From Desulfurispira natronophila (GTDB lineage: Bacteria > Chrysiogenota > Chrysiogenetes > Chrysiogenales > Chrysiogenaceae), in the NCBI RefSeq assembly GCF_014203025.1, contig NZ_JACHID010000001.1, forward strand, positions 248,001-312,000: a DNA stretch of 64,000 bases. Direction: 5' to 3'. Both the position numbers and the translations under genes were made by a program. The notes beneath the pieces were generated by a model that searched no databases, had not been told where the DNA came from, and worked only from the letters and a program-made list of their open reading frames with translations. Shown here piece after piece: positions 26,127 to 36,926 of the stretch. The stretch's first letter is position 1, and the number at the start of each line of letters is the position of its first letter.

Positions 26127-29100
26127 CTAATCAAGCATAGTGTGTGTGTTGTGCGTGTAATGTTCCTGAATAGAAACCACATGCAGCTCATCATTCTTTT
26201 CTGCTTCAATAGCGGTTACAGCAGCGCGGGCACCTTCAATGGTTGTAAAATACGGCACCTTGTAAGTAAGAACCGAGCGGCGAATTGAGAGGGCGTCGTG
26301 CTTACTCTTTTCGCCACTGGGTGTGTTGAACACAAGGTCAATACTGCTATTAACAATGGTATCGACTATGTTAGGGCGACCCTCATGAACTTTATACACG
26401 CTTTGCGCAGGTACACCATTAGCTGTGAAATAGGCTGCCGTTCCACTCGTTGCCAGGACAGTAAAGCCTATATTCGCTAAACGCCTCGCAAGTTCAAGGG
26501 ACTGGGGCTTGTCTTCATTGCGTACACTAAAAAGTACTTTGCCTTTTAATGGCAAGGTTCCTCCAGCACCGGACTGTGCTTTGGCAAAGGCGATGCCAAA
26601 GTCAGGGTCAACTCCCATGACTTCACCGGTGGAGCGCATTTCCGGGCCAAGTATGGTATCAACTCCCGGGAACTTGATAAAGGGAAATACCGACTCTTTG
26701 ACGCTGTAGTAGTTAGGCGTGACATCTTCGGTAATACCTTGTTCAGCTAAGGTTTTTCCGGCCATAACCCTTGCAGCCACCTTGGCAAAAGCAATGCCGG
26801 TGGCCTTGGAGACAAACGGTACTGTGCGGCTTGCCCGTGGGTTGACCTCAATAAGATAAATTTCTCCATCTTTGATGGCAAATTGTATGTTCATCAGACC
26901 CACCACTCGAAGCTCAAGTGCCAGGGCTCGTGTTTGACGCCGAATCTCGGCACAAATTTCATCTGAAAGGTTTTTTGGCGGTAATGAACAGGCGGAGTCA
27001 CCCGAATGTATACCCGCTTCTTCAATATGCTCCATGATTCCTGCCACGACAACCTGTTCGCCATCACATACTGCATCAACATCAACCTCAATGGCATGTT
27101 CAAGGAAGTGATCTATAAGTACAGGATGCTCTGGGGAAGCCTTGACTGCCTTTTCCATATAGTTTTTCAAAGCATCTTCATGGTAAACAATTTCCATGGC
27201 ACGCCCACCTAGAACATATGAAGGACGTACTACCGCAGGATATCCAATGCGATTGGCAATCTCCAAGGCTTGTGTTTCACTGGTGGCAGTGGCATTTGCC
27301 GGTTGTTTCAGGCCAAGTTTTTCTACAAGTTTTTTAAAGCGCTCACGATCCTCTGCCCGGTCAATGGCATCGGGAGATGTGCCGATAATGGGAACATTGG
27401 CTTTCTCCAAAGCAACCGCTAGTTTCAGCGGAGTCTGGCCACCAAACTGAACGATAACGCCATGAGGTTTTTCTTTGGCCACAATTGCTAAAATGTCTTC
27501 TCTGGTTATGGGCTCGAAGTAGAGCCTATCTGATGTATCATAGTCTGTAGAGACTGTTTCTGGGTTGCAATTTACCATAATAGTCTCGAAGCCGTCTTCG
27601 CTAAGGGCAAAAGCAGCGTGACAGCAGCAGTAATCAAACTCTATGCCTTGCCCTATGCGATTAGGTCCTCCACCAATAATCATTATCTTTTTCCGATCGG
27701 TGGCGTCAGCTTCACACTCTTCCTCATAGGTACTGTACAGGTATGGTGTTCGGGCTGGAAATTCTGCAGCACAGGTATCTATACACTTATATACTGGTTC
27801 AATACCAAGCTCTTGACGCAGCCGTTCAATACTAAGCTCATCTGTCCCGGTAAGTTGAGCTATGCGGACATCACTAAATCCCATCTGTTTGATGCGAAGC
27901 AGCACGTCCCGCTGAATGTCGCGATAGGAGCCCAGCTTGGAAAGCTCCATATCCTGCTGAACAATTTCCTGCAGCTGGCGCAGGAACCAAGGGTCGATAT
28001 TCGTCAGATCGTGTATTTTTTCCAGCGTAAAGCCAATGCGGAAAGCATCGGCAATATACCAGACCCGCTCCCAGGTTGGGATGCGCAGCTTCTCCTCAAC
28101 GGTTGCAATTGTGCCCGCATTGGGATTGCGCAACTCATTGTCGCTGAAGCGACTCTCCAGCCCGTAGGAGTCAATTTCCATACTGCGCAGCACCTTTTGG
28201 AAGGACTCCTTGAAGGTGCGGCCAATGCTCATTCCCTCACCGACGCTCTTCATCTGAGTGGTCAGGGTGCTGTTGGCCTTGGGGAATTTTTCAAAAGTAA
28301 ATCGGGGAAACTTCACCACCACGTAGTCGATGGTGGGCTCAAAGCTTGCGGGAGTCTCTTTGGTAATGTCATTGGGAATTTCGTCAAGGGTGTAGCCCAC
28401 GGCGAGTTTTGCCGCTATCTTGGCGATGGGAAAGCCAGTAGCTTTTGAAGCCAGGGCCGAAGAGCGGCTGACACGAGGATTCATTTCGATTATCACCAAG
28501 CGCCCGTCATCAGGGTTCACCGCAAACTGCACATTGGAACCACCGGTTTCGACACCTATTTCCCGGATTACCTTGATAGTTGCATCGCGCATGATCTGAA
28601 ATTCTTTGTCTGTCAATGTTTGTGCAGGAGCAACAGTGATTGAGTCTCCGGTATGTACACCCATGGGGTCAAAGTTCTCTATGGAGCATATAATGACTAC
28701 ATTGTCATTCTTGTCCCGCATGACTTCCATTTCAAACTCTTTCCAGCCGATAATGGATTCGTCAATCAGGACCTCACGGGAGGGCGAAGCATCAAGGCCA
28801 TTGGCTACAATTTCTTCAAACTCTTCCATATTGTAGGCAATACCGCCCCCACTTCCCCCAAGGGTGAAGGAGGGACGAATAATGGCAGGAAATCCCATGT
28901 CACGAACAATCTTTTTGGCTTCATCCATGGAGTGGGCATACCCGCAACGTGGCATTTCCAGGCCAATGCGCTGCATGGCTTCCTTAAAGAGCTCACGATC
29001 TTCACCCTTCTGGATGGCTTTGAGATTAGCACCGATCATTTCAACATTGTATTTTTTCAGAACTCCACTCTCTGCCAGCTCGACGGCGGCATTGAGAGCT

Positions 29101-29381
29101 GTTTGTCCACCTACTGTAGGCAGAACGGCATCAGGGCGTTCCTTTTCTATTATTTTCTCTATGACGCTGGCATTTATAGGCTCTATATAGGTAGCATCGG
29201 CCATCTGTGGGTCGGTCATGATCGTAGCTGGATTTGAGTTAATGAGTACTACTTGGTAGCCCTCTTCTTTCAGGGCTTTCACTGCTTGTGTACCTGAATA
29301 GTCAAACTCGCAAGCCTGTCCAATTACTATAGGACCTGAACCAATGACGAGAATTTTGCTTATATCGGTGCGTTTGGGCAC
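26127..29381 (-). CDS. carB: Carbamoyl-phosphate synthase large subunit
   Basis: 1084 residues, normal length. Two tandem ATP-grasp halves are visible: the first from [20 protein letters not shown], the second from [18 protein letters not shown] (about 560). A C-terminal MGS-like regulatory domain follows ([18 protein letters not shown] onward, about 950). It makes carbamoyl phosphate for arginine and pyrimidine synthesis with the CarA glutaminase. carA is not in the window. It starts at GTG with an AAGGAGAG Shine-Dalgarno. Base composition shifts along the gene, with the middle more GC-rich than either end. Confidence 0.96.
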   Translation of the reverse strand: MPKRTDISKILVIGSGPIVIGQACEFDYSGTQAVKALKEEGYQVVLINSNPATIMTDPQMADATYIEPINASVIEKIIEKERPDAVLPTVGGQTALNAAVELAESGVLKKYNVEMIGANLKAIQKGEDRELFKEAMQRIGLEMPRCGYAHSMDEAKKIVRDMGFPAIIRPSFTLGGSGGGIAYNMEEFEEIVANGLDASPSREVLIDESIIGWKEFEMEVMRDKNDNVVIICSIENFDPMGVHTGDSITVAPAQTLTDKEFQIMRDATIKVIREIGVETGGSNVQFAVNPDDGRLVIIEMNPRVSRSSALASKATGFPIAKIAAKLAVGYTLDEIPNDITKETPASFEPTIDYVVVKFPRFTFEKFPKANSTLTTQMKSVGEGMSIGRTFKESFQKVLRSMEIDSYGLESRFSDNELRNPNAGTIATVEEKLRIPTWERVWYIADAFRIGFTLEKIHDLTNIDPWFLRQLQEIVQQDMELSKLGSYRDIQRDVLLRIKQMGFSDVRIAQLTGTDELSIERLRQELGIEPVYKCIDTCAAEFPARTPYLYSTYEEECEADATDRKKIMIIGGGPNRIGQGIEFDYCCCHAAFALSEDGFETIMVNCNPETVSTDYDTSDRLYFEPITREDILAIVAKEKPHGVIVQFGGQTPLKLAVALEKANVPIIGTSPDAIDRAEDRERFKKLVEKLGLKQPANATATSETQALEIANRIGYPAVVRPSYVLGGRAMEIVYHEDALKNYMEKAVKASPEHPVLIDHFLEHAIEVDVDAVCDGEQVVVAGIMEHIEEAGIHSGDSACSLPPKNLSDEICAEIRRQTRALALELRVVGLMNIQFAIKDGEIYLIEVNPRASRTVPFVSKATGIAFAKVAARVMAGKTLAEQGITEDVTPNYYSVKESVFPFIKFPGVDTILGPEMRSTGEVMGVDPDFGIAFAKAQSGAGGTLPLKGKVLFSVRNEDKPQSLELARRLANIGFTVLATSGTAAYFTANGVPAQSVYKVHEGRPNIVDTIVNSSIDLVFNTPSGEKSKHDALSIRRSVLTYKVPYFTTIEGARAAVTAIEAEKNDELHVVSIQEHYTHNTHTMLD

Positions 29382-29718
29382 AATATCTCTCCTTAAAAAA
29401 GGTTATGAACATAAATCATTGAAGTTTATTTTGTTGTACTTCTACCAGCATAGCATTATTTGTTGTATTTCATCTGCTATACTTTTGCCTTTATTGCGCT
29501 TTTCGCAGCCATGTAAAAATGTGGCTACAAGAAGTAATTTACCAGAGGTAAAAAGAAAAAAAAACCGGCCAAGAGAGGAAATCAACTGATGTGAATCTTG
29601 AAAAAATGTTTTCACATAAAATCATCATGTGTAATTTCCAGGCAAACTATAAAACAACAAGAAGGTTGCATGTAGTTTTATACTTAAGTCAAAGAAGTTC
29701 AATTGTACTTATTGCCCT
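29382..29718. other. Intergenic region between trpA and carB
   Basis: 337 nt, AT-rich, between two minus-strand genes. It should hold the carB promoter, but no strong -35/-10 pair is evident. TATAAAAC and GTTTTATA form a weak inverted repeat about 35 nt downstream of the trpA stop, without a clear T-run. No gene seen. Confidence 0.4.
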
Positions 29719-30459
29719 TTAGCTATCACTCAGAGTAATCAAATAGTCTTCCATTGCCTTCAGGTTCTGAGAAGTAGATGCGTCCGCGTTGATACACTGT
29801 ATGAGTGCTGTTCCAATAATTGCGCCATCAGCAACGTTCAATGCTCTGCGTACTGCTGCAGCGTCTTTGATGCCAAAACCTATATTTATGGGAGTTCTTG
29901 TGTGCTGCTTAGCCAATGTGATTTTTGATTCTATGGCGTCAAAAGTATCAACAGATTTGCCGGTGACATTGGGAGAGCTGACGGCGTAAATAAAACCTTG
30001 TGCTTGTCTGGCAATTTCAATTATACGATGATCGTCAGTAGTTGTTGAGATAAATGAAACCAAGGCAAAGTCTTTTTTCTTATCTACTGTTAAAGCCGAG
30101 TCAACACCAAAGTTAGCATCTGGAATAATTGCCCCCTGGTATCCCATTGATTGCAACCATGTAAATGTTTTTTCCGGACCTCGGTGTAAAAAAAGGTTGG
30201 CATAGGTCATAATATAGTGATCTGCTTTATCAGGCTGAATTACCAGATCTTCAAGACTACCAAAATGAATTCCTTTTTTACGAGCGTAGTCACCTGCACT
30301 TTGAATAACAGGACCATCAGCCATAGGATCAGAAAACGGGACACCTATCTCAATAGTTTTGATGCCAAGTCGATAACATAATTGAATAAACTGGTTCGTA
30401 GTTTCCATATCAGGATAACCTAGGGTAATGTATGGAACAATCCTGCTATATAAAGACAT
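29719..30459 (-). CDS. trpA: Tryptophan synthase alpha subunit
   Basis: 246 residues, slightly short of the usual 260-268 but with all key parts. Catalytic E37 and D48 lie in IEIGVPFSDPMADGP, equivalent to Glu49 and Asp60 of the Salmonella enzyme. FISTTTDD, AVSSPNVTG and INIGFGIKDAAAVR are the later phosphate-binding loops. It cleaves indole-3-glycerol phosphate for TrpB. It stands alone, without trpB or other trp genes next to it, which is unusual. A GAGGAG Shine-Dalgarno lies upstream. Confidence 0.92.
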   Translation of the reverse strand: MSLYSRIVPYITLGYPDMETTNQFIQLCYRLGIKTIEIGVPFSDPMADGPVIQSAGDYARKKGIHFGSLEDLVIQPDKADHYIMTYANLFLHRGPEKTFTWLQSMGYQGAIIPDANFGVDSALTVDKKKDFALVSFISTTTDDHRIIEIARQAQGFIYAVSSPNVTGKSVDTFDAIESKITLAKQHTRTPINIGFGIKDAAAVRRALNVADGAIIGTALIQCINADASTSQNLKAMEDYLITLSDS

Positions 30460-30571
30460 GTAAACTCCTCGGGTGAAAATTACGCAATAAAATGTTGAGC
30501 AACCACAAATATAAATTTAATGGACTTATACTCGCAATCATGAATGTACATACTAACAAAAACAGTCTTTG

Positions 30572-31414
30572 TTATGCAGGGTTACCTGATAGCCCCTCGT
30601 ATTCGCGAGAAAGTCGATGATGAAGCAGTGGTCCATTGCCTTGGCCTACCGACCCAAGTGCAGCATCTGCGATCAGTTGGTTAGTATAGAGAAGCGCTGT
30701 GTGCACGTTATGCTCAAGCGGTAACTCTGGCCTTTTGGCACAAATAGCAGCAATGGCGGAGGATAGAGTGCAGCCAGTTCCATGAGTGTTGCGGGATGAG
30801 TGTCGTTGCTGCTTGTGGTCGGTTGTGGTAAATCCAGCGCGAGTACGTTGTATCAGTGTGTCTGTTACCTGACTGGATTCTTCATTTATATGCCCGCCTT
30901 TAATTAAAACGCCATTAAGATCTGGCCAGATATCAAGAAGTTGTAATGCGCATTCTTCTGGTGTGGCCATTTCCCTGCTAAGACCACTTAGTGCATAAAG
31001 CTCAAAGCTGTTGGGAGTAAGGAGCACAGCTTTGGAACCAACATGCTCCATAATGGCATCCATACTCTCTTGACTCATCAAGGGGTATCCGCTCTTGGAT
31101 ATCATGACAGGGTCGCAAATAACAGGATATCCAGTCAAAGCTTTTCCTACGTGTTTGGCAATACTTGAATTACCCAGCATTCCGGTTTTAATATAACTAA
31201 CTGGCAAGTCCTCAAGCACATGAGAGATTTGGGCAGCAACAAAAGAACCACTTAGTAGTTTGGCATCATATACTTTGCACGTATTTTGTATCGTCAGAGC
31301 GGTTGCAGCAGCGGCGCCGTAAACCCCCAATGACTGAAAAACCTTGAGATCAGCTTGAATACCGGCTCCTCCAGAAGGGTCTGATCCAGCTACACTAAGA
31401 ACTACGGGTTCCAT
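30572..31414 (-). CDS. thiD: Hydroxymethylpyrimidine/phosphomethylpyrimidine kinase
   Basis: 280-residue ribokinase-family enzyme. It shows VAGSDPSGGAGIQADLK, YGAAAATALTIQNT, DPVMISKSG and the anion hole/catalytic segment THGTGCTLSSAIAA. It phosphorylates HMP and HMP-P in thiamine synthesis. It lies 9 nt after the D,D-carboxypeptidase gene on the same strand, so it is probably the tail of the ftsE-to-dac transcript. No TPP riboswitch is present in the 9-nt gap. Confidence 0.94.
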   Translation of the reverse strand: MEPVVLSVAGSDPSGGAGIQADLKVFQSLGVYGAAAATALTIQNTCKVYDAKLLSGSFVAAQISHVLEDLPVSYIKTGMLGNSSIAKHVGKALTGYPVICDPVMISKSGYPLMSQESMDAIMEHVGSKAVLLTPNSFELYALSGLSREMATPEECALQLLDIWPDLNGVLIKGGHINEESSQVTDTLIQRTRAGFTTTDHKQQRHSSRNTHGTGCTLSSAIAAICAKRPELPLEHNVHTALLYTNQLIADAALGSVGQGNGPLLHHRLSREYEGLSGNPA

Positions 31415-31423
31415 TGAGTATCC

Positions 31424-32467
31424 TTATGTTCGCGGGTGAGCAGAGAAATGATCAATAAGACGCTTAGCAGCGCGGTCGCGTATTTGAGAGCTAGGAGCTC
31501 CCAAAATAACAGTTATAAGTTTACGATTGTTCTTGTTGGAAGTAGTAACGACACAAAAGCCAGCATTTGCTGTATAGCCTGTTTTGAGTCCGTTGACATA
31601 ATCAAGTCGCACAAGTGGACGGTTGCGATTAACCAGCAGGAAATCCTGGGTGCCAGGACGATTAAAGTAGTCCACTTCTGTAGCTGCCAGTTCGAAAAGC
31701 TCTGGGTTATTTATCATCAACATGAAGGTAAACTGTGCAAGCTCCCTGGCGGTTGATACATTGTCAGCTCCACCACGGTTTGGTAGCCCGTTGACATTGT
31801 AGAGAATTGTATTGCGCAATCCGAGCGCCTGTGCTTTTGATGTAAGTAGTTGAGCAGCATGATCAGCATCACCCCCAGCTATGAGCTGCCCCAGCTGATA
31901 GGCGGCGTCATTTGCAGAGTGTATCATGGTTGCTTTGGCAAGTTGACTAACAGTTGTGTTTTCATGCTCCCGTAAATAGACTCGAGATCCCCGAACAAGT
32001 GAGGCTTCGGTTGATGCCCTAACAGGTGTATCTGGATGAAAAGCTCCTTGTTGCATCCGATCAAACACTTCTTCCATAAGAAATATTTTAGTAAGTGAAG
32101 CAATAGGGCGTACTTGATCTAAGTTTTTTGCGTATAGGATTTCTTGACGATTGGCGTCCAAAACTAAAACTGCTTGCAAGTGCTGAGACTCTGGAAAGTT
32201 GAATGCCTGCCGATTATCAATGAAGTCTGGCATAACAAATGGTTGCTGTGATGAAGGCGAAGGAACTTGTATTTGCAGGTGCTGGCCTTTGGTTTCAGGG
32301 GCATGCAAACTATAGTGTGAAATAACAAGATAGGTGAGAAACAGTAATGGGAAGCTTGCCAGTAACATTCGGCTGAAACTCAATGAAGTTACCCAAGCAA
32401 ATATCAGTGCTAAAACCTTACTGTTAGTCGTCTGAGGTGTGCTGGGCTCGTAGTGCTTGGCGCTCAT
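31424..32467 (-). CDS. Serine D-alanyl-D-alanine carboxypeptidase (S11, PBP5/DacA-like)
   Basis: 347 residues. An N-terminal membrane helix (about 36-52) is followed by the penicillin-binding fold with S124-x-x-K127 (ASLTK), S184-x-N186 (HSAND) and K295-T-G (LKTGYTA). It trims terminal D-Ala from peptidoglycan stem peptides, or acts as an endopeptidase. It is shorter than PBP5, lacking most of the C-terminal beta domain. The start overlaps the polysaccharide-deacetylase gene by 44 nt; a start at M34 is possible but would cut into the membrane segment. Confidence 0.88.
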   Translation of the reverse strand: MSAKHYEPSTPQTTNSKVLALIFAWVTSLSFSRMLLASFPLLFLTYLVISHYSLHAPETKGQHLQIQVPSPSSQQPFVMPDFIDNRQAFNFPESQHLQAVLVLDANRQEILYAKNLDQVRPIASLTKIFLMEEVFDRMQQGAFHPDTPVRASTEASLVRGSRVYLREHENTTVSQLAKATMIHSANDAAYQLGQLIAGGDADHAAQLLTSKAQALGLRNTILYNVNGLPNRGGADNVSTARELAQFTFMLMINNPELFELAATEVDYFNRPGTQDFLLVNRNRPLVRLDYVNGLKTGYTANAGFCVVTTSNKNNRKLITVILGAPSSQIRDRAAKRLIDHFSAHPRT

Positions 32468-33719
32468 CTTTGGTTGTCTCTCGCTCTTCGGTATGACCGG
32501 TTATTACAGAAGGGGGTACCAATTCAATTCCCATGTCCTGAAGTCTGGGGACAAACTTCTCCAATGCTTGCAGGGTGCGGGAGCGAACGTGGCCAATGCC
32601 AACAGAAGAACCATAATGTTGCGCAATTTCGACCAACTGCTCCAGTTGAATCAAAATAGCATCTACATCGTTAACATTATCAATAAATATATCCCTGTAT
32701 GCACTCGGCACCTGTTGCTCAGTAGCAACTTTATATGCCTTTGAATCACTGGTAGTATAGCTATCAATAAAATACATATTTCGTTTAGATAGCTCTTCGA
32801 TAACAACAGCCATTCCACCACGGTCCTGGGTGAATTTTGATCCCATGTGATTATTGAGTCCCCTGGCACCTGGCACAGCATCCAAGGCTTCGCCAAGAGT
32901 CAACCGAACCTCGTCACCATTCATGTCAGTAGAAAGCACAGCCCACCCTGGATTGATAAGTGGATTAAGCGCCTCCATAGGTTGATGGAGCATAAATTCG
33001 ATATCTCTGCGATTTAAGTACTGAGCAATTTGCCGAGAATACGGTCTTTTAGGCAATATAGAAAGAGTGATATTTGGGCTGACTCCAACGATACGGCGTG
33101 CTAACTGAAAATTGTCGCCTGCATCATCAAGTATCAATGCGATACGGATCGGCTTATCTTTATCTGACTCTGGCTCCGTGGCATGTTTTGGCGACACAGG
33201 AACCTGGTCCATGGGAACCCCTTCGGGTTCAGCGGGGTGATACTCTATTTCAGGAAGATAGAAGAGTAAAGAGTGAGTCACCATATCATGTGGCAAAGCC
33301 AAACGTATCTTATAAAATGAACGATTATTACGAATACCTGACTCGCGAGATACGAGCCGAACTTGCCAAGGACTTAATGCTGTGAGAATGCGTCGCTCCA
33401 AGTGAAACAAGTCATCATCACCAAAAAAATCTATCTCTCTATATCGATAGTGCCACTGTTTATTGCCATGTACAGCAAGTCGACTTTCCTCAACCACAAC
33501 GTCACTGGACATAATGCCGTAGTTTAATAGAATAGAATGGATAGCACTTTCTACCCCATTACTCGCCTGAGTATAGTCAACAATGACGCTGTCAGTTCGT
33601 GAGTGCGAAGACATAGCACTGGCGAGAAATGCAATACCCAACAGAGAAAGAACAAGGGTAATTAGCATAATTCTACGCACAAGACGGTGGTTAAGCAAAG
33701 CGTTACCTTGGTAGCTCAA
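32424..33719 (-). CDS. Divergent polysaccharide deacetylase family protein (YibQ/DUF610)
   Basis: 431 residues with an N-terminal membrane anchor (IMLITLVLSLLGIAFLASAM). The C-terminal half (about 190-415) is the divergent polysaccharide deacetylase domain (IALILDDAGDN, LSILPKRPYSRQIA, HQPMEALN, GLNNHMGSKFTQD, FIDSYTTSD, IGHVRS). The family is periplasmic and often next to envC and ctpA, as here; its substrate is not established. The gene lies 2 nt after ctpA, so the two are translationally linked. A role in cell-wall remodelling at division is inferred from context. Confidence 0.87.
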   Translation of the reverse strand: MSYQGNALLNHRLVRRIMLITLVLSLLGIAFLASAMSSHSRTDSVIVDYTQASNGVESAIHSILLNYGIMSSDVVVEESRLAVHGNKQWHYRYREIDFFGDDDLFHLERRILTALSPWQVRLVSRESGIRNNRSFYKIRLALPHDMVTHSLLFYLPEIEYHPAEPEGVPMDQVPVSPKHATEPESDKDKPIRIALILDDAGDNFQLARRIVGVSPNITLSILPKRPYSRQIAQYLNRRDIEFMLHQPMEALNPLINPGWAVLSTDMNGDEVRLTLGEALDAVPGARGLNNHMGSKFTQDRGGMAVVIEELSKRNMYFIDSYTTSDSKAYKVATEQQVPSAYRDIFIDNVNDVDAILIQLEQLVEIAQHYGSSVGIGHVRSRTLQALEKFVPRLQDMGIELVPPSVITGHTEERETTKDERQALRAQHTSDD

Positions 33720-33721
33720 AG

Positions 33722-35002
33722 TCAGTTCCTGCTATATGTTCCGCCAAAGGCATTGAGTGCTTTGAGAACATCCAGGGCTCGAAGTAATTGTAAATCATCT
33801 TCTGGTGCACCATTATCACTGTCAAGCTCTTCTGAGTCAGACATGAGGTGTTCCGGTACTGCTGATGGGCTCACTCTATCCATGGAAGACTCGTCACTAA
33901 CAACTTTTCCAGAGCGTACTTTAATGTCAGGGACAATGCCTACATCCTGTATAGCTCTTCCTTTGGGAGTAAAGTACTCCGCTGTCGTCAGCCTCATGCC
34001 GCTGCCGTCAGAAAGGGGGATAACCGTTTGAACCGAAGCTTTGCCAAAAGTTGTTGTGCCCATAACAATGGCACGCTGATAATCTTGCAATGCCCCACTT
34101 ACTATTTCAGAAGCCGATGCACTACCTTGGTTTACCAACACCACCATTGGATAATCACGATCTTTGTCATCGAAGCGACGAGCACTCAATTCATTGCGAG
34201 TGGCTGTGCGCCCTTCTGTGTAAACAATGAGTTTACCTGGCTCTATAAATGCGCTGGCTACCTCAATGGCTTGGCTTAGCAAACCACCAGGGTTATTGCG
34301 AAGATCCAGTACAACTCCCTGAATTGGCTTTTTCTCAAGTTTATCCAATTCGTTTCGTAGTTCACGAGAAGTGTTTTCATTAAAATTGCTTATGCGAATA
34401 TAACCTATATCGCCATATCGCTTACTTCTAACACTATTCACTTTAATAATATCTCGAGTGATAGTGAAGTCTTTACCCACATTTAAGCCCTCACGCCAGA
34501 TGGTGATAGTAACATCAGTGCCTGGCTCGCCACGTAAAACCTTAATGGCATCCATCACACTCATACCTTCAGTAGTTTCACCCTCTACTCGTATAATACG
34601 ATCACCAGCTTTAAGACCTGCCTCATAAGCCGGGGTGTCTTCGATTGGAGCGATGATAGTCAACACACGATCTCTTACAGCTATCTGTATTCCTAGCCCA
34701 CCAAACTCGCCCCTGGTATCAGTTTGAAAATCCTGATAAGTCTCTGGCTTCATGAAAGCTGAGTGAGGATCAAGTGATGAGAGCATGCCTTGAATGGCAC
34801 CGTATATAAGTTCTTTCTGATCTGGAACTTCTATATAGTTGGCATTTATATAGGAGAGAGTTTCACTGAAGAGTTTTAATTGTTGCCTAAGTGCATCATT
34901 GCTAATAGCAAAAGATGTAGCAGTTAATCCAAGTAAGACTATAATCAAAAAAAAGGTCTTTTTGAGGCTAAATAATTTCACGAGTCCTCCATGAGTATCC
35001 AA
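33722..35002 (-). CDS. ctpA: C-terminal processing peptidase (S41, PDZ)
   Basis: 426 residues: signal/anchor helix (about 16-32), PDZ domain (about 98-180, GEFGGLGIQIAV, AGLKAGDRIIRVEG), then S41 protease with catalytic S296 in NQGSASASEI and K321 in TTFGKAS. It cuts proteins with non-polar C-termini in the periplasm. Its 5' end overlaps envC by 25 nt. The order envC-ctpA-YibQ recurs in many Gram-negatives and points to control of peptidoglycan hydrolases. Confidence 0.94.
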   Translation of the reverse strand: MDTHGGLVKLFSLKKTFFLIIVLLGLTATSFAISNDALRQQLKLFSETLSYINANYIEVPDQKELIYGAIQGMLSSLDPHSAFMKPETYQDFQTDTRGEFGGLGIQIAVRDRVLTIIAPIEDTPAYEAGLKAGDRIIRVEGETTEGMSVMDAIKVLRGEPGTDVTITIWREGLNVGKDFTITRDIIKVNSVRSKRYGDIGYIRISNFNENTSRELRNELDKLEKKPIQGVVLDLRNNPGGLLSQAIEVASAFIEPGKLIVYTEGRTATRNELSARRFDDKDRDYPMVVLVNQGSASASEIVSGALQDYQRAIVMGTTTFGKASVQTVIPLSDGSGMRLTTAEYFTPKGRAIQDVGIVPDIKVRSGKVVSDESSMDRVSPSAVPEHLMSDSEELDSDNGAPEDDLQLLRALDVLKALNAFGGTYSRN

Positions 35003-36084
35003 TGATGAGGTGGGAGCGCTTGGGAGCGATGGCGTATTTCGAAAAAGAGATGGTGACTAGAGCCTAAAAGCTCATTAGCATAAACCCGATCACCTTCACT
35101 CACTATTACATCTACCATACCGCCATATACGGTATAGTAGTCATTCCCATGAGATATGATAACTACATTGTTATAGGCTTGTATAAGGCCATTATATACA
35201 ACTTCTCCGTCAAATATACAATAGACGCGGGCATCATTTTTCAAATCTAGCCATATGTGCTCATCATCAATAATCATTGAGTAAGGGTCATCCACCGGTA
35301 AAGAAAGGTACCCTTTGAACTCCTGAAAGTCCCGCACAACTTCGTAGAACTGCCTTCGCTGCTCAGCTACTTCGTCCATGATTAATTGCAAATCTTCCTT
35401 TTCCGCGTGCAAATGCTCAAGGACACGATGCTTGCGATGAGCCTCTACGTATGTATGCTCAAGTCGTTGATCAAGTTCATCCAACTGCGCCGCAAGGTGA
35501 CGATACCTGCCCTGAAATTGGTCAATTAATCGCTGCTGTTGCTGAATGGCATTTACACTTTTTTGCCGTAGTTGTTGCAGATTGTGTAAATCGTTAAATA
35601 GCTTCTCAAGAAAGATTCCAACTTCGGAAAATACTGACTGCATGTACTGTGTATGAGAGCGCTCCAGGTATATGTCACGATAAAGCATGCGCGTGAGGTG
35701 CTCCATGCTTTCGCGCCGTAGTTCCATACGTGACTCCAGCTTCAATATACCCTTGTCCAAATGGTTTAATTCGCGCTGTCCCTCTTTTAGGCGGTTGTGG
35801 AGATTCTGAATCTCCACGTCAACACTTTTAATTTCATTTAACATTTGAGAACGAGCCTGCTCCTGCTCTTCTGATTCATCTTCTATACGAGCAATCTCAC
35901 TAACCAGATCGCCAATTCTTTGTGATACAGACTGTATTTGTTGATCTATGTTTTGCAGTTGCTGTTCCAGCTGGGTAAGGGAAACAGATCGGACAAGCTC
36001 ATTGGGCAGGGCATGAGGTACTATCGCCATAGTTAAAAACAGAGAAATACAGAGCCGCAACACATTGGATAACATAGTTATCAC
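34978..36084 (-). CDS. envC: EnvC-like murein hydrolase activator
   Basis: 368 residues: signal peptide (LCISLFLTMAIVPHALP), a very long coiled coil (about 30-255, rich in Gln/Glu/Leu heptads), then a LytM/M23 domain (about 275-360). The LytM zinc ligands are degenerate (IISHGNDYYTVYGGM lacks the HxH arrangement), as in EnvC, so it should activate amidases rather than cut. It overlaps ftsX by 4 nt (ATGA), consistent with EnvC being driven by FtsEX. Confidence 0.9.
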   Translation of the reverse strand: MITMLSNVLRLCISLFLTMAIVPHALPNELVRSVSLTQLEQQLQNIDQQIQSVSQRIGDLVSEIARIEDESEEQEQARSQMLNEIKSVDVEIQNLHNRLKEGQRELNHLDKGILKLESRMELRRESMEHLTRMLYRDIYLERSHTQYMQSVFSEVGIFLEKLFNDLHNLQQLRQKSVNAIQQQQRLIDQFQGRYRHLAAQLDELDQRLEHTYVEAHRKHRVLEHLHAEKEDLQLIMDEVAEQRRQFYEVVRDFQEFKGYLSLPVDDPYSMIIDDEHIWLDLKNDARVYCIFDGEVVYNGLIQAYNNVVIISHGNDYYTVYGGMVDVIVSEGDRVYANELLGSSHHLFFEIRHRSQALPPHHWILMEDS

Positions 36085-36926
36085 TGAGACCCACGCAAGG
36101 TAAAAATGCTTGTTAGTAGCGATATCAGAAGCAAAATCAGCAACGTTGAGCCAATTTGCTGGTAAGTTGGTGTAAGCACCTCAAATGTTCCCAGAATTCC
36201 CTGAAGTGTCGTTGATGTAACTACTTGATCGCTGATGACATACAAACCAATTGCAGCAACTAAAATACTAAGGGCAGCAATAAGTAAAGCTTCAATTATA
36301 TATGGTGCTTTTATAAACAAGCTGTTCGCGCCTAAAATGCGAAGCACGGCTATTTCATGCACATACTTGTAGTAAGAAATACGAATAGCATTTGAGATCA
36401 TAACCGAGCAAAGAAAAACCACAAAAATTCCCAAAAAATATTTTGCATATTCAAGCCACTCGAGGGAAACAATTAAGACCTCAACTTCTTCTAAGTGATA
36501 CTCCACTGACATCACTTCATCAAGCGCCTTCAAACGGTTCACAATGTCACTGAAGAAGTAGATATTGCTCACTTCAAATGAGATAATATAGCTAGGAGGC
36601 AAGGGATTAACATCCATGGCTGAGAGTAGCTCAGCCTCAGCCGGATAATGCGTTCTAAAAATAATTAACGCGTTATCGCTGTCGATATATTCGTAGTCAA
36701 GTTGATAGCGAGAAAGTAAAGATGATGTATCTGGTGTATTGGTATCATTGAGATAAGCCACTATTTGGCTATTGGCAATTCGATAAGTAATATAAGCATC
36801 CAGATTTTGAATCAGAGACTGATAAGCTGTTACTACAATGAGACAAACTGTAATAGTTACAACAGACATGAACGTAACAATGGGGGTACTGGCCATATTC
36901 GCCACTGAGCGCTTAAGGTGAAACAT
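36081..36926 (-). CDS. ftsX: Cell division protein FtsX
   Basis: 281 residues, four membrane helices: one near residue 20-38, then a periplasmic ECD loop (about 40-165), then three in the C-terminal half (FLGIFVVFLCSVMISNAI, ALLIAALSILVAAIGLYVI, IGSTLLILLLISLLTSIF). The motif AVLRILGANSLFIKAPYIIEALL is the FtsX permease signature. With FtsE it links ATP hydrolysis in the cytoplasm to EnvC and amidase activation. It overlaps ftsE by 14 nt. Confidence 0.93.
   Translation of the reverse strand: MFHLKRSVANMASTPIVTFMSVVTITVCLIVVTAYQSLIQNLDAYITYRIANSQIVAYLNDTNTPDTSSLLSRYQLDYEYIDSDNALIIFRTHYPAEAELLSAMDVNPLPPSYIISFEVSNIYFFSDIVNRLKALDEVMSVEYHLEEVEVLIVSLEWLEYAKYFLGIFVVFLCSVMISNAIRISYYKYVHEIAVLRILGANSLFIKAPYIIEALLIAALSILVAAIGLYVISDQVVTSTTLQGILGTFEVLTPTYQQIGSTLLILLLISLLTSIFTLRGSQ

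Noticed and set aside
30460-31423. Possible TPP riboswitch for thiD
   Set aside because: The upstream gap is 9 nt, and no THI-box sequence was seen nearby.
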